Positions 32,964 through 43,760 of a stretch of DNA of 64,000 nucleotides are shown in pieces. The notes under the pieces were generated by a model. It was not told the origin of the DNA, ran no database searches, and was given only the letters and a program-made list of their open reading frames with translations. Each line of letters opens with the position of its first letter. Position 1 is the stretch's first letter. The stretch is from assembly GCA_014529385.2 (NCBI GenBank), contig CM043947.1, positions 115,831,587 through 115,895,586 on the forward strand. The letters are read 5' to 3'. The translations under genes were made by a program, and so were the position numbers. This stretch comes from Adiantum capillus-veneris. Lineage: Eukaryota > Streptophyta > Polypodiopsida > Polypodiales > Pteridaceae.

Positions 32964-34285
32964 TTAAAAGAGGTATGAGACATACATTACTTGTTCTGCA
33001 GACAACTCATCTTGATTCACCATTGTCAATCTAGCATGATACAATTTAAGATGCAATCCATGTACCCTTGACTTATGTAGAATCCCATCCAGGTTAGCCA
33101 GCTGATATGTACCATTTGGAAAACACTCCACTACGTTGAAAGGGCCTTCCCACTTAATTTGAAACTTCTTTTGGAATGTCTTGTCCAGCTTACTATTGTA
33201 GCGCAAAACCAAGTCATGTTTCTTGATACCCTTACTTATGACCTTTCATTTATCTTTGCTAAAGCTCTATCTTGCATCTGTCTATAATGCTCCAATGCAC
33301 TCATCTTATCCAGTTGAACCTCTTGTAATTGTAAGAGCCCCTCTTAGAATTCATCACTGGACTGCCCAAGGAACTTGTCTAACATCTTGACCACAGGAAA
33401 ATCTACTTCCATAGGAAATAGTGATTCCTTTCCATATACCAAATAAAATGGAGTAAACCCTGTACCTGTCTTCACCAAAGTATGGTAAGCCCATAATACA
33501 CTATGCAATTCCAAATTCCAATTCTTTCGTTGGTGCTCTGTCACTTTTGAAAGAATTTGTACCAACTCACCATTGAATCTTTCATTTAATCCATTACATT
33601 GGGGACAAACAGGAGTGGTATGCTGGTGCCTAATCTTCATCTTCGCGCATAAAAAGTCTAGTAGTTTATCTCTAAATCCTGGCCCCTTATTTGAAAGTAG
33701 CTCCAATGGCACCCCAAACTTGCAACATATTTCATCATACACAAATCTTTCCACATCCTTTGTAGTGATATATTTTACTACTATAGCCTCTGCTCATCTA
33801 GAGAGATAGTCCAATGCAGTCAAAATATAGCTTTTGCCCCTTCTTGTGATAGGTAACGGGCCTATTGCATCAATCCCCCACTTTTCAAACACATCAAATG
33901 CCATAATGGTTTTTCGTAGCTCTGGCTTCAACACTCTCTTCCCAAATGCTTGACACCTATTGCAAGACCTACACCAATGGTGAACATACTTGTGCAAACT
34001 AGGCCATACATACCCCTCTTGCAAGATCTTATGCAAGGTGATCTTTAGAGAAAAATGTCCGTCACATGCACCTTCATGATTCTCTTCCAACACTCTATAA
34101 AGCTCCTCCCGCCAAGGTACACGTCTCAACACGAGATCAGCCCCTTTCATGTATAAGAAATCCCTAATCAATTTGTACGTGTATGCTCTATGCACAAAAC
34201 CATAATTCTTAGACTTCTGAATGTCCTTCGGAATGATTCATGTTAGCAATAACTCCTCTTCTTGGGTCAAACTTTCCCGGCCATG
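32964..34285 (-). pseudogene. pol: Ty3/gypsy integrase remnant
   Basis: On the minus strand from 34285: a zinc-binding domain (HEGACDGHFSLKITLHKILQ, then CRSCNRCQAFGKR), the core start WGIDAIGPLPITRRGKSYIL, a stop where Trp is expected after ALDYLSR (about 33793), FGVPLELLSNKGPGF where the second catalytic Asp is Asn, NERFNGELVQILSK with the Glu, then after more stops the C-terminal domain KFQIKWEGPFNVVECFPNGT and SRVHGLHLKLYHARL. There is no chromodomain. Reverse transcriptase is absent upstream because the fragment abuts the repeat starting at 34287. Confidence 0.85.
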
Positions 34286-35239
34286 ATGGATAAGCTGCTT
34301 ACTAGGAGTTTACGCTCCCGTTTACAGGATTAACCGGGCCGTTAAGGACACCGGACTTAAGAAAATGCTTAATCAACTTGGGACTGATGTCGGTGATGAG
34401 ATCCCTTCTGTCGCTTTATCTGCCTCATTTACCTCATGGATTCTGCAAGCTTCGATTCTGCTCACTGCTTCAATTATCAAGCTTGAATTCACTCCATCAA
34501 TTGGCGTTCTCCTGCAATTCTTTTCTTTGCTTCAATTTTCATGCTCCCTGCTTTATATGATTTACCCTGCCTTAATTACCGCTTACAAGCTTTAAGTCAG
34601 ATTTCCTTGCTGAGCTCCAACTCTCTTCTTGCCTGTTTTTAAGCTTACTCCCTTGGTTGCTTCGACTTCGACAAGCCTTTCGCTTTGGTTGTCCAAGCTT
34701 TTCCTTCCTTAGTGCTTCACCGGTCAAGCCTCTAGCTTACGTCCCTTTGTTCTCTTTATGCCATGACCTCCCTCGTTGCTTGCCCATCTCCTCAATTTTC
34801 CTTCTCTTGCTTAATTCTCTTGCTTAGTTGGATTGGAGATCGAGAGAGAGGGAGCCTTCCTTGCCTTGCCTGGAGACCGAGAGAGAGAGAGATAGAGAAT
34901 CCTCTCTTGCCTTGATCTGAGATGGGGAGAGAGAGGAGGACCTCGCCCTTGGATCCTTCCTCAAGGAGAGAAAGCCTATTCTCCTTGGCTTCCTCCTCCC
35001 TTGCCTTCGAGCTTCCCTCACCTCCTCTTCTTGCCTTCGAGCAAGTTTCTTTTTTCCTCCTCTTCTTGCCTTCGAGCAAGCTTCTATGGAGTTCTTCCTC
35101 ATTGGCCCTTTTTCTTCTTCGTTAAGCTCTTCCCTTGATAGTCCTCCTTGGCTTGCAACCCTCTCGCATGCCTCAATAGGCCGGCCTCCCTTATCCCTTG
35201 GCTTCGTTGGTTTTCTTCTTGGCTTCGTGCCCTCCTTGT

Positions 35240-35242
<3 letters not shown>

Positions 35243-35281
<39 letters not shown>
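35243..35281. repeat. (GA)n in the left repeat
   Basis: 39 bases of GA; the partner tract is at 40329-40359. Confidence 0.95.
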
Positions 35282-35282
<1 letters not shown>

Positions 35283-35769
35283 AAAAACCCTCCTTGGTTC
35301 GATGGAGAGCACCCCCGGAGAAGCTTCTTTCCCTGCTCTCCCACTTCTTGCTCGTTTTTCCCTTCCCTTCGCTCATGCAAAAGATCCTATTAATAGCCTT
35401 GTTGCCTCCCTTAGCAACGACGTCGTTAGGGAGCGCAAAAATGATCCCCTACTGATGTGGCAGTTGCGCATTCCGACCAGCACCGAATCCGGTGCTACTG
35501 GTGCTATGCTACTGTTGCAAAGTTCGTTTCTGTGGCGGGCTCATCCGAGCAATCTACGAGCCAGCGCGAGCCAATCTTCCCTGCGCAGTCTCTCGCTGCC
35601 TGCTCGTCGCTTGGCTTCACGCCATTTTTCTCCTTTCCCCTTTTGTTTTCCCACCTTCTCACTTTAATTAAACCCCTTTGGGTGGCCTTATTATGCAGGC
35701 GGACGGGCGACGGACACTCTCTCCCTTGCCTTGGGCGGCTCTTCAACTTCTCAAGGGTACCACATTTGG

Positions 35770-36130
35770 CCAAAGCATTGCCAAGAAAAACAATTAGGAC
35801 GGCCTTCATGGACTAAGTTGGGCGGCCTTTTGGCGGCCGGCTTCCTTTGTAAGGGCACCACATTTGGCATGCAAATGATGCTTTCGTAAGGTGCCACTCT
35901 GTTACAATATCGGGCAAGGCATTGGTAAGCATGACATCTTTTCCTAGCAGCCCCTGTCGAGCAACCTCATCGTGAAATCTGTTGCCCGTATCAAGAGACG
36001 GCCTTAAAAGAAATTCCACTCAAGCATTAATTGTGCTCTTTGAAGTGCATCACATCCGGTATACATCTCAACTAAGGCACTGCTACCTTGAGCGAGCACT
36101 TATTCTACTGCATTCCAAACCCTGGTTGCA
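35770..36130 (-). pseudogene. PPR fragment inside the left repeat
   Basis: On the minus strand: SSALVEMYTGCDALQRAQ near 36050-36100, GNRFHDEVARQGLLGKDVML and TNALPDI near 35910-35990, then HAKCGALTKEAG-like reading near 35850. These are typical PPR spacing motifs. The same pieces are in the right repeat at 40880-41240, so the PPR sequence was present before or during duplication of the LTR. Confidence 0.7.
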
Positions 36131-36661
36131 GCTCATAATTCCCAGACGGAACACCGATTGAGCGGATCAAACTGGTACGGTGTCGGCCCCGGCAAACCTT
36201 TAATGGCTAATATTGGCAACCGGAACTCCGATCGCCAATCTGAAAAGACCGACGGGCTCCAGAAATTGAGCATGTCAGGCCCGTGCATTTATTTCAATTA
36301 TGTCACATCAGCTCTAGTTGCCCAACCCGGTACGGATCTGCAATCGAATTGAACTTCAAAGTGCCATAACTTCTTCACCGTTACTCCAATCGATGAGTCG
36401 TAAAAAGACAGGCCGGTAGAGCACTTCAAGCACTACAGTTCTAGATCATAATCTTCCATTTGTGCTCACTTCAAGCATAATCTTTTTTGGCATCATTAAG
36501 GCATCAATTGGCCCTTTAAAGCCGCATCTGTCATACATTAATCATTAGACTTGGCCTGTTAACAAGCCCTCATCACTGACCATTAATCAAGTAGGCTTCA
36601 AAGAAGCTTAGCTTGCATTTCTTTGCTCTTTTTCTCATCATGGAAGCGGAGCTGCACGACA

Positions 36662-37330
36662 TCCACCCCCTCTGAACCTGCATAGCCTCCGGTCTGTGCC
36701 AATTTCATTGCAATCTGTATCTGCTACAAGTACTTTAAGCTTCTTACCATCATCAGACTCACATTACTGGTAAACCTATGAAAAACAAAATAAGGCTTAT
36801 ACCCTATCATCAATGTTCTAGCTTAAGCATTAGGTAGCTGCCCATCAAAAATCTCCGAACTGTATCTGCTGTATCTTCAAAGCATTCAATCATGGAAAAT
36901 TTGTTTAGTGAACCCCGCCAGACTCAAGTGCTCTAGTGAATGATGCACACGGCTTGACCATTAAGTTCTCTCTTAAGGAACCCTGTCAAGCTCAAGTATG
37001 CCTTACTCTGTCTGCACACGGAATGGCCGTCAAGTCCTTTACTTGAAGTTCTGTTAGCAGAACCAACTCAAAAGATGTGAAGATACTTCGTTAATTTTCC
37101 AAAGAAGTTAGCTGGAAGCCAGCCATGTTATCTTATTGAATGCATAACCAAACACTCTTCTGACTTAACATAACCTAGAAAACAAAGTCTTGTAATATGT
37201 AGCCTGCTACATCAGGCATCTGGTATCCTCTACATCTGAAACTTGCACATTAGTTACCCCCAGGATCAAATGGGATAATAAGGAATTGTCCACACACTAG
37301 AGCATCATAATTTCCACATGAGCATACATT
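36662..37330. other. Interior of the element, non-coding part
   Basis: Starts with the pyrimidine tract TCCACCCCCTCT (polypurine tract of the minus strand). No gene recognised; could be 3' untranslated sequence of the captured transcript. Confidence 0.45.
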
Positions 37331-39330
37331 TCATGTATCAATCAACATCAAGCATTTCTGGTGAAAATATGCTACCCTTGGTTCAAATAGCACGCAATTA
37401 CTATGCATACTGATCAGTATCCATCCATATTGAATCTGCTTACGAACATCTTTAGAATCTCCTGGATCAAACACCATTGAGATCACATAGCATTGATGGG
37501 CTCCGTAGTATACTAGAGCTTCACCTGAAGCATAGTGCAGCACCCACATCCCATAAACTATTGGCAACTTAAGCTCGTTACCAGAAAGCATTAAAGAAAT
37601 CTTACTCCCTTTTACTGGCAGCCAAGACATCACTAACATAAGCATTAATATGCATAGCAGCCAAATCCAGCCACATCTGGCACATTGTCCAAGAAAATAA
37701 AAAAACCCTGTGCATTTTATGCCGTATGAAGGATGATTTAGCATCATCACTCCCTCTAGATTCATAGCCATCAAGAAAAACTTTGGGAGTCTCTCGACCT
37801 GTATCATCAGATGAATTTTCACCTGTTGGGCCTTCACCTTGATCATGAAAAAAAGCTTTAAGCTCTAGATCTTCATCCATAGCATCCTCGGGAAAATCAC
37901 CCTTGGAAGTCTCAACATTAATCAAGACTATAGGAGTTATCTCCTCATGCAGCCCATGTACAAGCATAGATGTAAAATCCCTGTTGATAACCTGTTCACA
38001 ATCAGCATGATCCGAGCAATCTTCATACTCATCCATATCATCCTCTGCATCCTCATCTGCATCCATGTTACTTAGCAATACATTATAGAGCTGTAAAAAC
38101 TCATCTGGCACCCCCTCTGAAGAGGTATATGCATCAAAAAGTTCTTCTATACTCTCATAACATCTCCTTCAGATCTAGACAGAAATTCATTGATTATAGC
38201 ATCCTCTTCTGTGATAGCAACATCTGCAAGCATATTGTTAGTAGGAATCATAGGTTCATTGACATCCTCAGGCTCATCCTGTGATGGGTCCACATTTTTA
38301 GTCACTTCATCAGGTACTGTGTATATAATAGCTTTGTTTATGCAATCATCTACAGCAAACATGTTGTCCTGCTCGGCTATAGTGCAAATAGCTTCAGTAA
38401 CATCCTGTAGAGGCTCATCTTCTTGATAAACTCCTTCACAAGAAACTATGTCAAGGTCAGCAGCTTGTGAACCACTTGTTGTACAGTCTATGTCTTCACT
38501 TGAACCATTATTAGAGGTAGCGTCCATGCAAGTAATCTTTGAAAAACATTCATATAAATCTGTTCCAGCTTTAAATTCATGCTTTACCTTTTCTTGTTTG
38601 CTAAAATTAAGCTCCTCTGAAAACTGCATCTGCTACTTCCAGCTTAGCATTCTCTTTGGCTTTACTTCTTGCAGAAATATGTGCCCAGAATTCATCATCA
38701 GCGAGAATCTGCATCTGATCCCCTTCACCTTTACTGAAGACAACCTTATTTCATTCAGTCGTCTCCTTTATTTCCCGATCTAGAATCCTTGAGCTTTCGT
38801 AAATAAATTCCTCTTCAAAATACTCCCACCGTGTGGGATATTCTTCTGCCAGTTCTTGAACTTGCTTTTTAAAATCCGAGTTTACAACTTTCTCAAAAGC
38901 TGCAATCATCCGATCTTCTGTAACATGCAATAAAACCTTCTGGATCATATCCTTGAAAATTATAATATTGCTCCCGAATAGCATCAAGTGCTAGCTCTAT
39001 AGCATCATCAATCTGATTTTTTATCTGCATGGCTTTTGCTTCCTGCAGACATCTCTGAACTAATTCCATCATTTTTGGAAAATCTTCACCTCGTAGATTT
39101 TTATCAAATCCATTGGCACTGAAATATTCAATAAACTGCTTTAATTGCTCTGGCACCCCATCTTTACCTCCCACCCCGGCTCGTTTCACGTCGGGTTCAC
39201 CAAAGATGTCGGGGGATATGTGTTCACTACGTGAGCCGGGCAGGCGTCGGGCCTCTGGCTGTGGGAGGTGTGAAAGAGAGAGAACAAGAACAACAGATGT
39301 AACTAAATCTGGACATCACCGTAATCATCA
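37331..39330 (-). pseudogene. Unidentified acidic protein remnant, probably captured host gene
   Basis: The minus-strand reading can be followed through frame changes. It starts near 39270 (ARRLPGSRSEHISPDIFGEP), then a helical part (FIEYFSANGFDKNLRGEDFP, CLQEAKAMQIKNQIDDAIEL), a shift near 38950, WEYFEEEFIYESSRILDREI, a stop near 38750, DDEFWAHISARSKAKENAKL, a shift near 38630, a long acidic part (38629-38147), a shift near 38150, and VPDEFLQLYNVLLSNMDADE followed by DEDAEDDMDEYEDCSDH, ending at 37602. It totals roughly 500 residues without a visible intron. I do not recognise the family; it has no gag, protease or polymerase motif. The lack of introns and the flanking LTR-like repeats suggest a captured transcript. 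A further frame at 37846-37331 is of doubtful meaning. Confidence 0.55.
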
Positions 39331-40325
39331 ATTAATTGATTAACGCTTGATTACAACTTAGACTTTACGCTAAGGCGGGCTGTTAACAGCACCGTCACTT
39401 GGATCAGCTGCTTACTAGGATTTTACGCTCCCATTTACAGGATTAACCAGGCAGTTAACGACACCGGACTTAAGAAAATGCTTAATCAACTTCGGACTGA
39501 TGTCAGCGATGAGATTCCCTTATGTCGCTTTATCTGCCTCATTTACCTCATGGATTCTGCAAGCTTCGATTCTGCTCACTGCTTCAATTATCAAGCTTCA
39601 ATTCACTCCATTAATTGGCATTCTCCTACAATTCTTTTCTTTGCTTCAATTTTCATGCTCCCTGCTATATATGCTTTACCCTGCCTTAATTACCGCTTAC
39701 GAGCTTCAAGTCAGATTTCCTTGCCGAGCTCCAACTCTCTTCCCACCTATTTTAATGCTTACTCCCTTGGTTGCTTCGACTTCGACAAGCCTTAAGCTTT
39801 GGTTGTCCAAGCTTTCCCTTCCTTAGTGCTTCACCGGCTTCAAGCCTCTAGCTTACGTCCCTTTGTTCTCTTTATGCCATGACCTCCCTCGTTGGCTTGC
39901 CATCTCCTCATTTTTCTTCTCTTGCTTAGTTGGATTGGAGATCGAGAGAGAGGGATTCTTGCCTTGCGAGAAGCCGAGAGAGCTCTCTTGCCTTGATCTG
40001 AGATGGAGAGAGAGAGGATGACCTCGCCCTTGGCTCCTTCCTCATGGAGAGAAAGCCTATCCGCCTTGGCTTCCTCCTCCCTTGCCTTCGAGCTTGCCTC
40101 ACCTCCTCTTCTTGCCTTCGAGCAAGCTTCTCCTTTTTCCTCCTCTTCTTGCCTTCGAGCAAGCTTCTATGGAGTTCTTCCTCATTGGCCCTTTTTCTTC
40201 TTCGTTAAGCTCTTCCCTTGATAGTACTCCTTGGCTTGCAACCCTCTCGCATGCCTCAATAGGCCCGGCCTCCCTTACCCCTTGGCTTCGTTGGTTTTCT
40301 TCTTGGCTTCGTGCCCTCCTTGTGT

Positions 40326-40328
<3 letters not shown>

Positions 40329-40359
<31 letters not shown>
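40329..40359. repeat. (GA)n in the right repeat
   Basis: 31 bases of GA, shorter than the 39 bases of the left repeat. Confidence 0.95.
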
Positions 40360-40360
<1 letters not shown>

Positions 40361-40879
40361 AAAAACCCTCCTTGCTTCGATGGAGAACACCCCCGGAACA
40401 GGTTCTTCCCCTGCTCTCCCACTTCTCGCTCGTTTTTCCCTTCCCTTCGCTCATGCAAAAGATCCTATTAATAGCCTTGCTGCCTCCCTTAGCAACGACA
40501 GCGCCGTCGTTGCTAGGGAGCGCAAAAACGATCCCCTGCTGATGTGGCAGTTGCGCATCCCGACCAACGCCGAATCCGGTGCTACTCCTGCCGAGCTGGA
40601 GCGCAAGGAGGCCCTGAGAAAAGTTCGTTTCTGTGGCGGGCTCATCCGAGCAATCTACGAGCCAGCGCGAGTCAATCTTCCCTACGCAGTCTCTCACTGC
40701 CTGCTCGTCGCTTGGCTTCACGCCATTTTTCTCCTTTCCCCTTTTGTTTTCCCACCTTCTCACTTTAATTAACCCCCTTTGGGCGGCCTTATTATGCAGG
40801 CGGACGGCCACTGGCCTATGCTTTTGGGCAGCCATCAGGCGACCGACACTGGCTCCCTTTCCTTGGGCGGCTCTTCAAC

Positions 40880-41240
40880 CTTGTAAGGGTACCACATTTG
40901 GCCAAAGCATTGCCAAGAAAAACAATTAGACGGCCTTCATGGATTAAGTTGGGCGGCCTTTTGGCGGCCGGCTTCCTTTGTAAGGGCACCACATTTGGCA
41001 TGCAAATGATGCTTTCGTAAAGGTGCCACTCTGTTACAATATCGGGCAAGGCATTGGTAAGCATGACATCTTTCCCTAGCAGCCCCCGTCGAGCAACCTC
41101 ATCATGAAATCTGTTGCCCGTATCAAGAGACGGCCTTAAAAGAAATTCCACTCAAGCAGTAATTGTGCTCTTTGAAGTGCATCACATCCGGTATACATCT
41201 CAACCAAGGCACTGCTACCTTGAGCACTTATTCTACTGCA
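40880..41240 (-). pseudogene. PPR fragment inside the right repeat
   Basis: Same content as 35770-36130: GNRFHDEVARRGLLGKDVML, TNALPDI and an ALVEMYTGCDAL-type reading. One Gln is Arg relative to the left copy. Confidence 0.7.
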
Positions 41241-41790
41241 TTCCAAACCCTGGTTGCAGCTCAAAATTCCCAGACAGAACACCGACTAAGCGGATCAAAC
41301 TGGTACGGATCCGGCGCCCGACAAATCTTTAACGGCTAATATCTTAGCAACCGAAACTCCGATCGCTGATTTGAAAAGACCGACAGGCTCCAGAAATTGA
41401 GCACGTCAAGTCCGTGCATTCATTTCAATTATGTCACATCAGGTGCAGTTGCCCAACCCGGTACGGATCTGCAATCGACTTTAACTTCAAAGTGCCATAA
41501 CATCTTCACCGTGACTCTAATCGACGAACCGTAAAGACAGGCCTGTAGAGCACTTCAAGCACTACAGTTTTAGATCATAATCTTCCATCTGTGCTCACTT
41601 CAAGCATAGTATTTTTTGGCATCATTAAGGTATCAATTGGCCCTTTAAAGCCGCATCTGGCATACATTAATCATTAGACTTGGCCTGTTAACAAGCCCTC
41701 ATCGCTGACCATTAATCAAGTAGGCTTCAAAGAAGCTTAGCTTGCATTTATCTGCTCTTTTTCTCATCATGGAAGCGGAGCTGCACGACA

Positions 41791-42060
41791 CCGTGTGTGA
41801 GAGAGAAAGAGAGAGAGTGTGAGCTTCATCTTGACGCTACTTCTTGCTTGCTCATCACATTGGAGATTCAACTACACCATCACAATTGGCTCGGAGAGAG
41901 CTACACAACAATGCCAAACATTCCTCACAAACCATAGCACGTGCCCTAATGCATCTACGAGCTATTTGTGGTTATAAGTGTATCAAATGATGTCTGTTTT
42001 TTGTGTGCAAGTAGTCATTATAATTGTGACTACACTAGGTAGCTCCCACAACAAAGGTAG
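41791..42060 (+). repeat. LTR-like fragment, partner of 61740-62060
   Basis: About 270 bases (CCGTGTGTGAGAGAGAAAGA ... GTGCAAGTAGTCATTA) match the reverse complement of 61740-62060 with many substitutions. It starts exactly where the right 2.4-kb repeat ends. Confidence 0.75.
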
Positions 42061-42065
42061 TCATT

Positions 42066-42068
<3 letters not shown>

Positions 42069-42120
<52 letters not shown>

Positions 42121-42138
42121 GTGTGTGTGTGTGTGTGG
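42069..42138. repeat. (CT)n followed by (GT)n
   Basis: About 50 bases of CT then 18 bases of GT, directly beside the LTR-like fragment. Confidence 0.95.
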
Positions 42139-42780
42139 ATTAACAAAAAACACCCAACGGGCCCGATAAGGGCATTCTATATATTAAGTTTCAGCCCACC
42201 GAGCTTTAGGGTTTTCTCGGTGGGCCCGCAAGGAAAATGCAAAAGCTTCGTGGGCCCATAGGAAAAATGCAAAAGCTTGGCGGGCTTTTTGTGGGTTTCT
42301 AGGTTGCTCTGAACCAGCTTGTTTGTGATCATGTTAGCTGTGATTATGTAAATATGTCAACAAGAGCTTCTTATCACACAATTTTTTGGTAATTACATAA
42401 ATATTAAATCCCTACCCCCTTCCCTCCTTTGACTTGTACCGTCTCCTTATATTTCCCTCGAGCCCCCCCTTCTTGCTTTTCAATCCCTCCCCAAAAGAAA
42501 ACCCCTTCTTCCCCACATAAGCATCCCCCTTCCCCCTATTTTAAGAACGACGATGCTGTCCTTGTGAGAATGGGGGTGATGATGTGGTAGGTTGGACTAC
42601 GAGCTCCACATAATGGGCCAAAAACAACACTGAAGCTGGTGGCACCAGCCTACACTTCCACTTTCCTTTCATGCTTGACATCATTTGAGCATTTCATCGG
42701 CTCATGAGAGCCCAAATTCCCCTCTCCTGCATTGTCCTCACTGGTCTACTGCCCCCTTCTCCTTCTTTTTTCCCTTTTTT
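42139..42780. other. No recognised gene
   Basis: Contains a short direct repeat: AGGAAAATGCAAAAGCTT near 42230 and AGGAAAAATGCAAAAGCTT near 42260, each preceded by GTGGGCCC. Confidence 0.55.
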
Positions 42781-42879
42781 TCACACCCCTTGGGCGGCCC
42801 CTCCTCTTGAGGTCATGGGTGGGTGGCCATTTCTCCCTTTTTTAATCTTTCAGCAACCCTAAGACCTTTTGTCTTGGGT

Positions 42880-43760
42880 GGCCGATTCTTTAGTTTCATA
42901 AAGGCACCAGATTTGCCATACACTTTAACCAAGGCATTGTTGAGCACAACATTTTTCTTTGATACCCCATCAACCTCTTGCATAACTCCACATTTGCTGA
43001 AAATAGCTCAGAGCTACTTGGCCCTACCCTACTTGGCATACCCTGCAATCAATGCAGTCCAAGAGACCACATTGCACACATGGAGTGCATCAACAACTTT
43101 TTGTTCTTTCAAAACTATGCCACATTTGGCATACATAGCTATTTATTTACATAAGCTTATGGAGGTGATTAACATTTTGATGAATATGTGTACGCCATGT
43201 GTGCAAGAATGGTGGGTGTGTAAGAGATGTGTAAGAGTGGTCAAAGAATGCACTTTTCCCCCCAAAAAGGAGGTGGAAAGTTTTATGATTTTTGGCCTTC
43301 CATAACTCCCACATATGATATCCGATCTGAGCAGAGATCATAGATCTGCAATCTATGGGTTGAGCTCTTTCCATAGATATGGTACATGATATGGTTTTAC
43401 CTGCTAGATTTTAAATCCATTTTGGGGGGGAACTTCGAATTCAAATAAACTAGCCGTTTTGCCTTTTTGAACTCAAAAGCTATCTTTTGATTACTTTCTT
43501 AACACTAAAGGTTTGACTTCCTTAAACTGCCAAACAAAGAGGCTCTTCTAGACCCATTCTCTTCCTAATGCTTCTTTATCGTAGCTCCAATTGACAAGCT
43601 GTAAGGGCAGGCATGGAGAGCATGTCTAAAACTACAAATTTGGCTTATAAAATAACATTTTGGCAGCATCACTTATAATTGGGCTTGCATGCAGCATCTC
43701 CATTTTAGGGCACCAAACCCCACATTTTGCATACATTTCAATCATCCTGTTGTCATATCA
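42880..43760 (-). pseudogene. PPR protein pseudogene
   Basis: On the minus strand: MIEMYAKCG near 43730, then after a non-matching stretch AMYAKCGI near 43130, KVVDALHVCNVVSWTALIAG and YAK near 43040-43110, FSKCGVMQEV near 42995, and NNALVKVYGKSGAFMK near 42900-42940. VVSWTALIAGYAK is a textbook P/L/S-type PPR segment of plant organellar RNA-binding proteins. Several stops and at least one frame change are present, so it is inactive. The closest style is that of fern and lycophyte PPR families, by inference. Confidence 0.8.

Larger units (their letters stand above)
34287..36661 (-). repeat. Left 2.4-kb repeat (putative 3' LTR)
   Basis: Matches 39400-41790 over its whole length with small indels. 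Contains a GA tract at 35243-35281 and PPR-derived sequence at 35770-36130. The many ORFs rich in Ser-Leu or Arg-Glu here come from the GA tract and C/T-rich segments. Confidence 0.85.
34287..41790 (-). mobile_element. LTR-type element carrying host-gene pieces
   Basis: Direct repeats 34287-36661 and 39400-41790 start TGGAT and end ACGACA, so TG...CA. Next to the left repeat the plus strand reads TCCACCCCCTCT, which on the minus strand is a polypurine tract immediately before TGTCGTGC. This sets the orientation as minus. No initiator-Met primer site is visible at the other end, and the flanks (CATGA and CCGTG) do not match, so the element may be recombinant or use another primer. Instead of gag-pol, the interior holds an unidentified acidic protein remnant. 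Confidence 0.65.
39400..41790 (-). repeat. Right 2.4-kb repeat (putative 5' LTR)
   Basis: Partner of 34287-36661; ends CTGCACGACA at 41790. GA tract at 40329-40359, PPR fragment at 40880-41240. Confidence 0.85.

Noticed and set aside
34792-35816. Several ORFs of 60-160 codons on both strands
   Set aside because: They follow GA tracts and C/T-rich LTR sequence, overlap in all frames, and recur in the partner repeat at 39926-40929.
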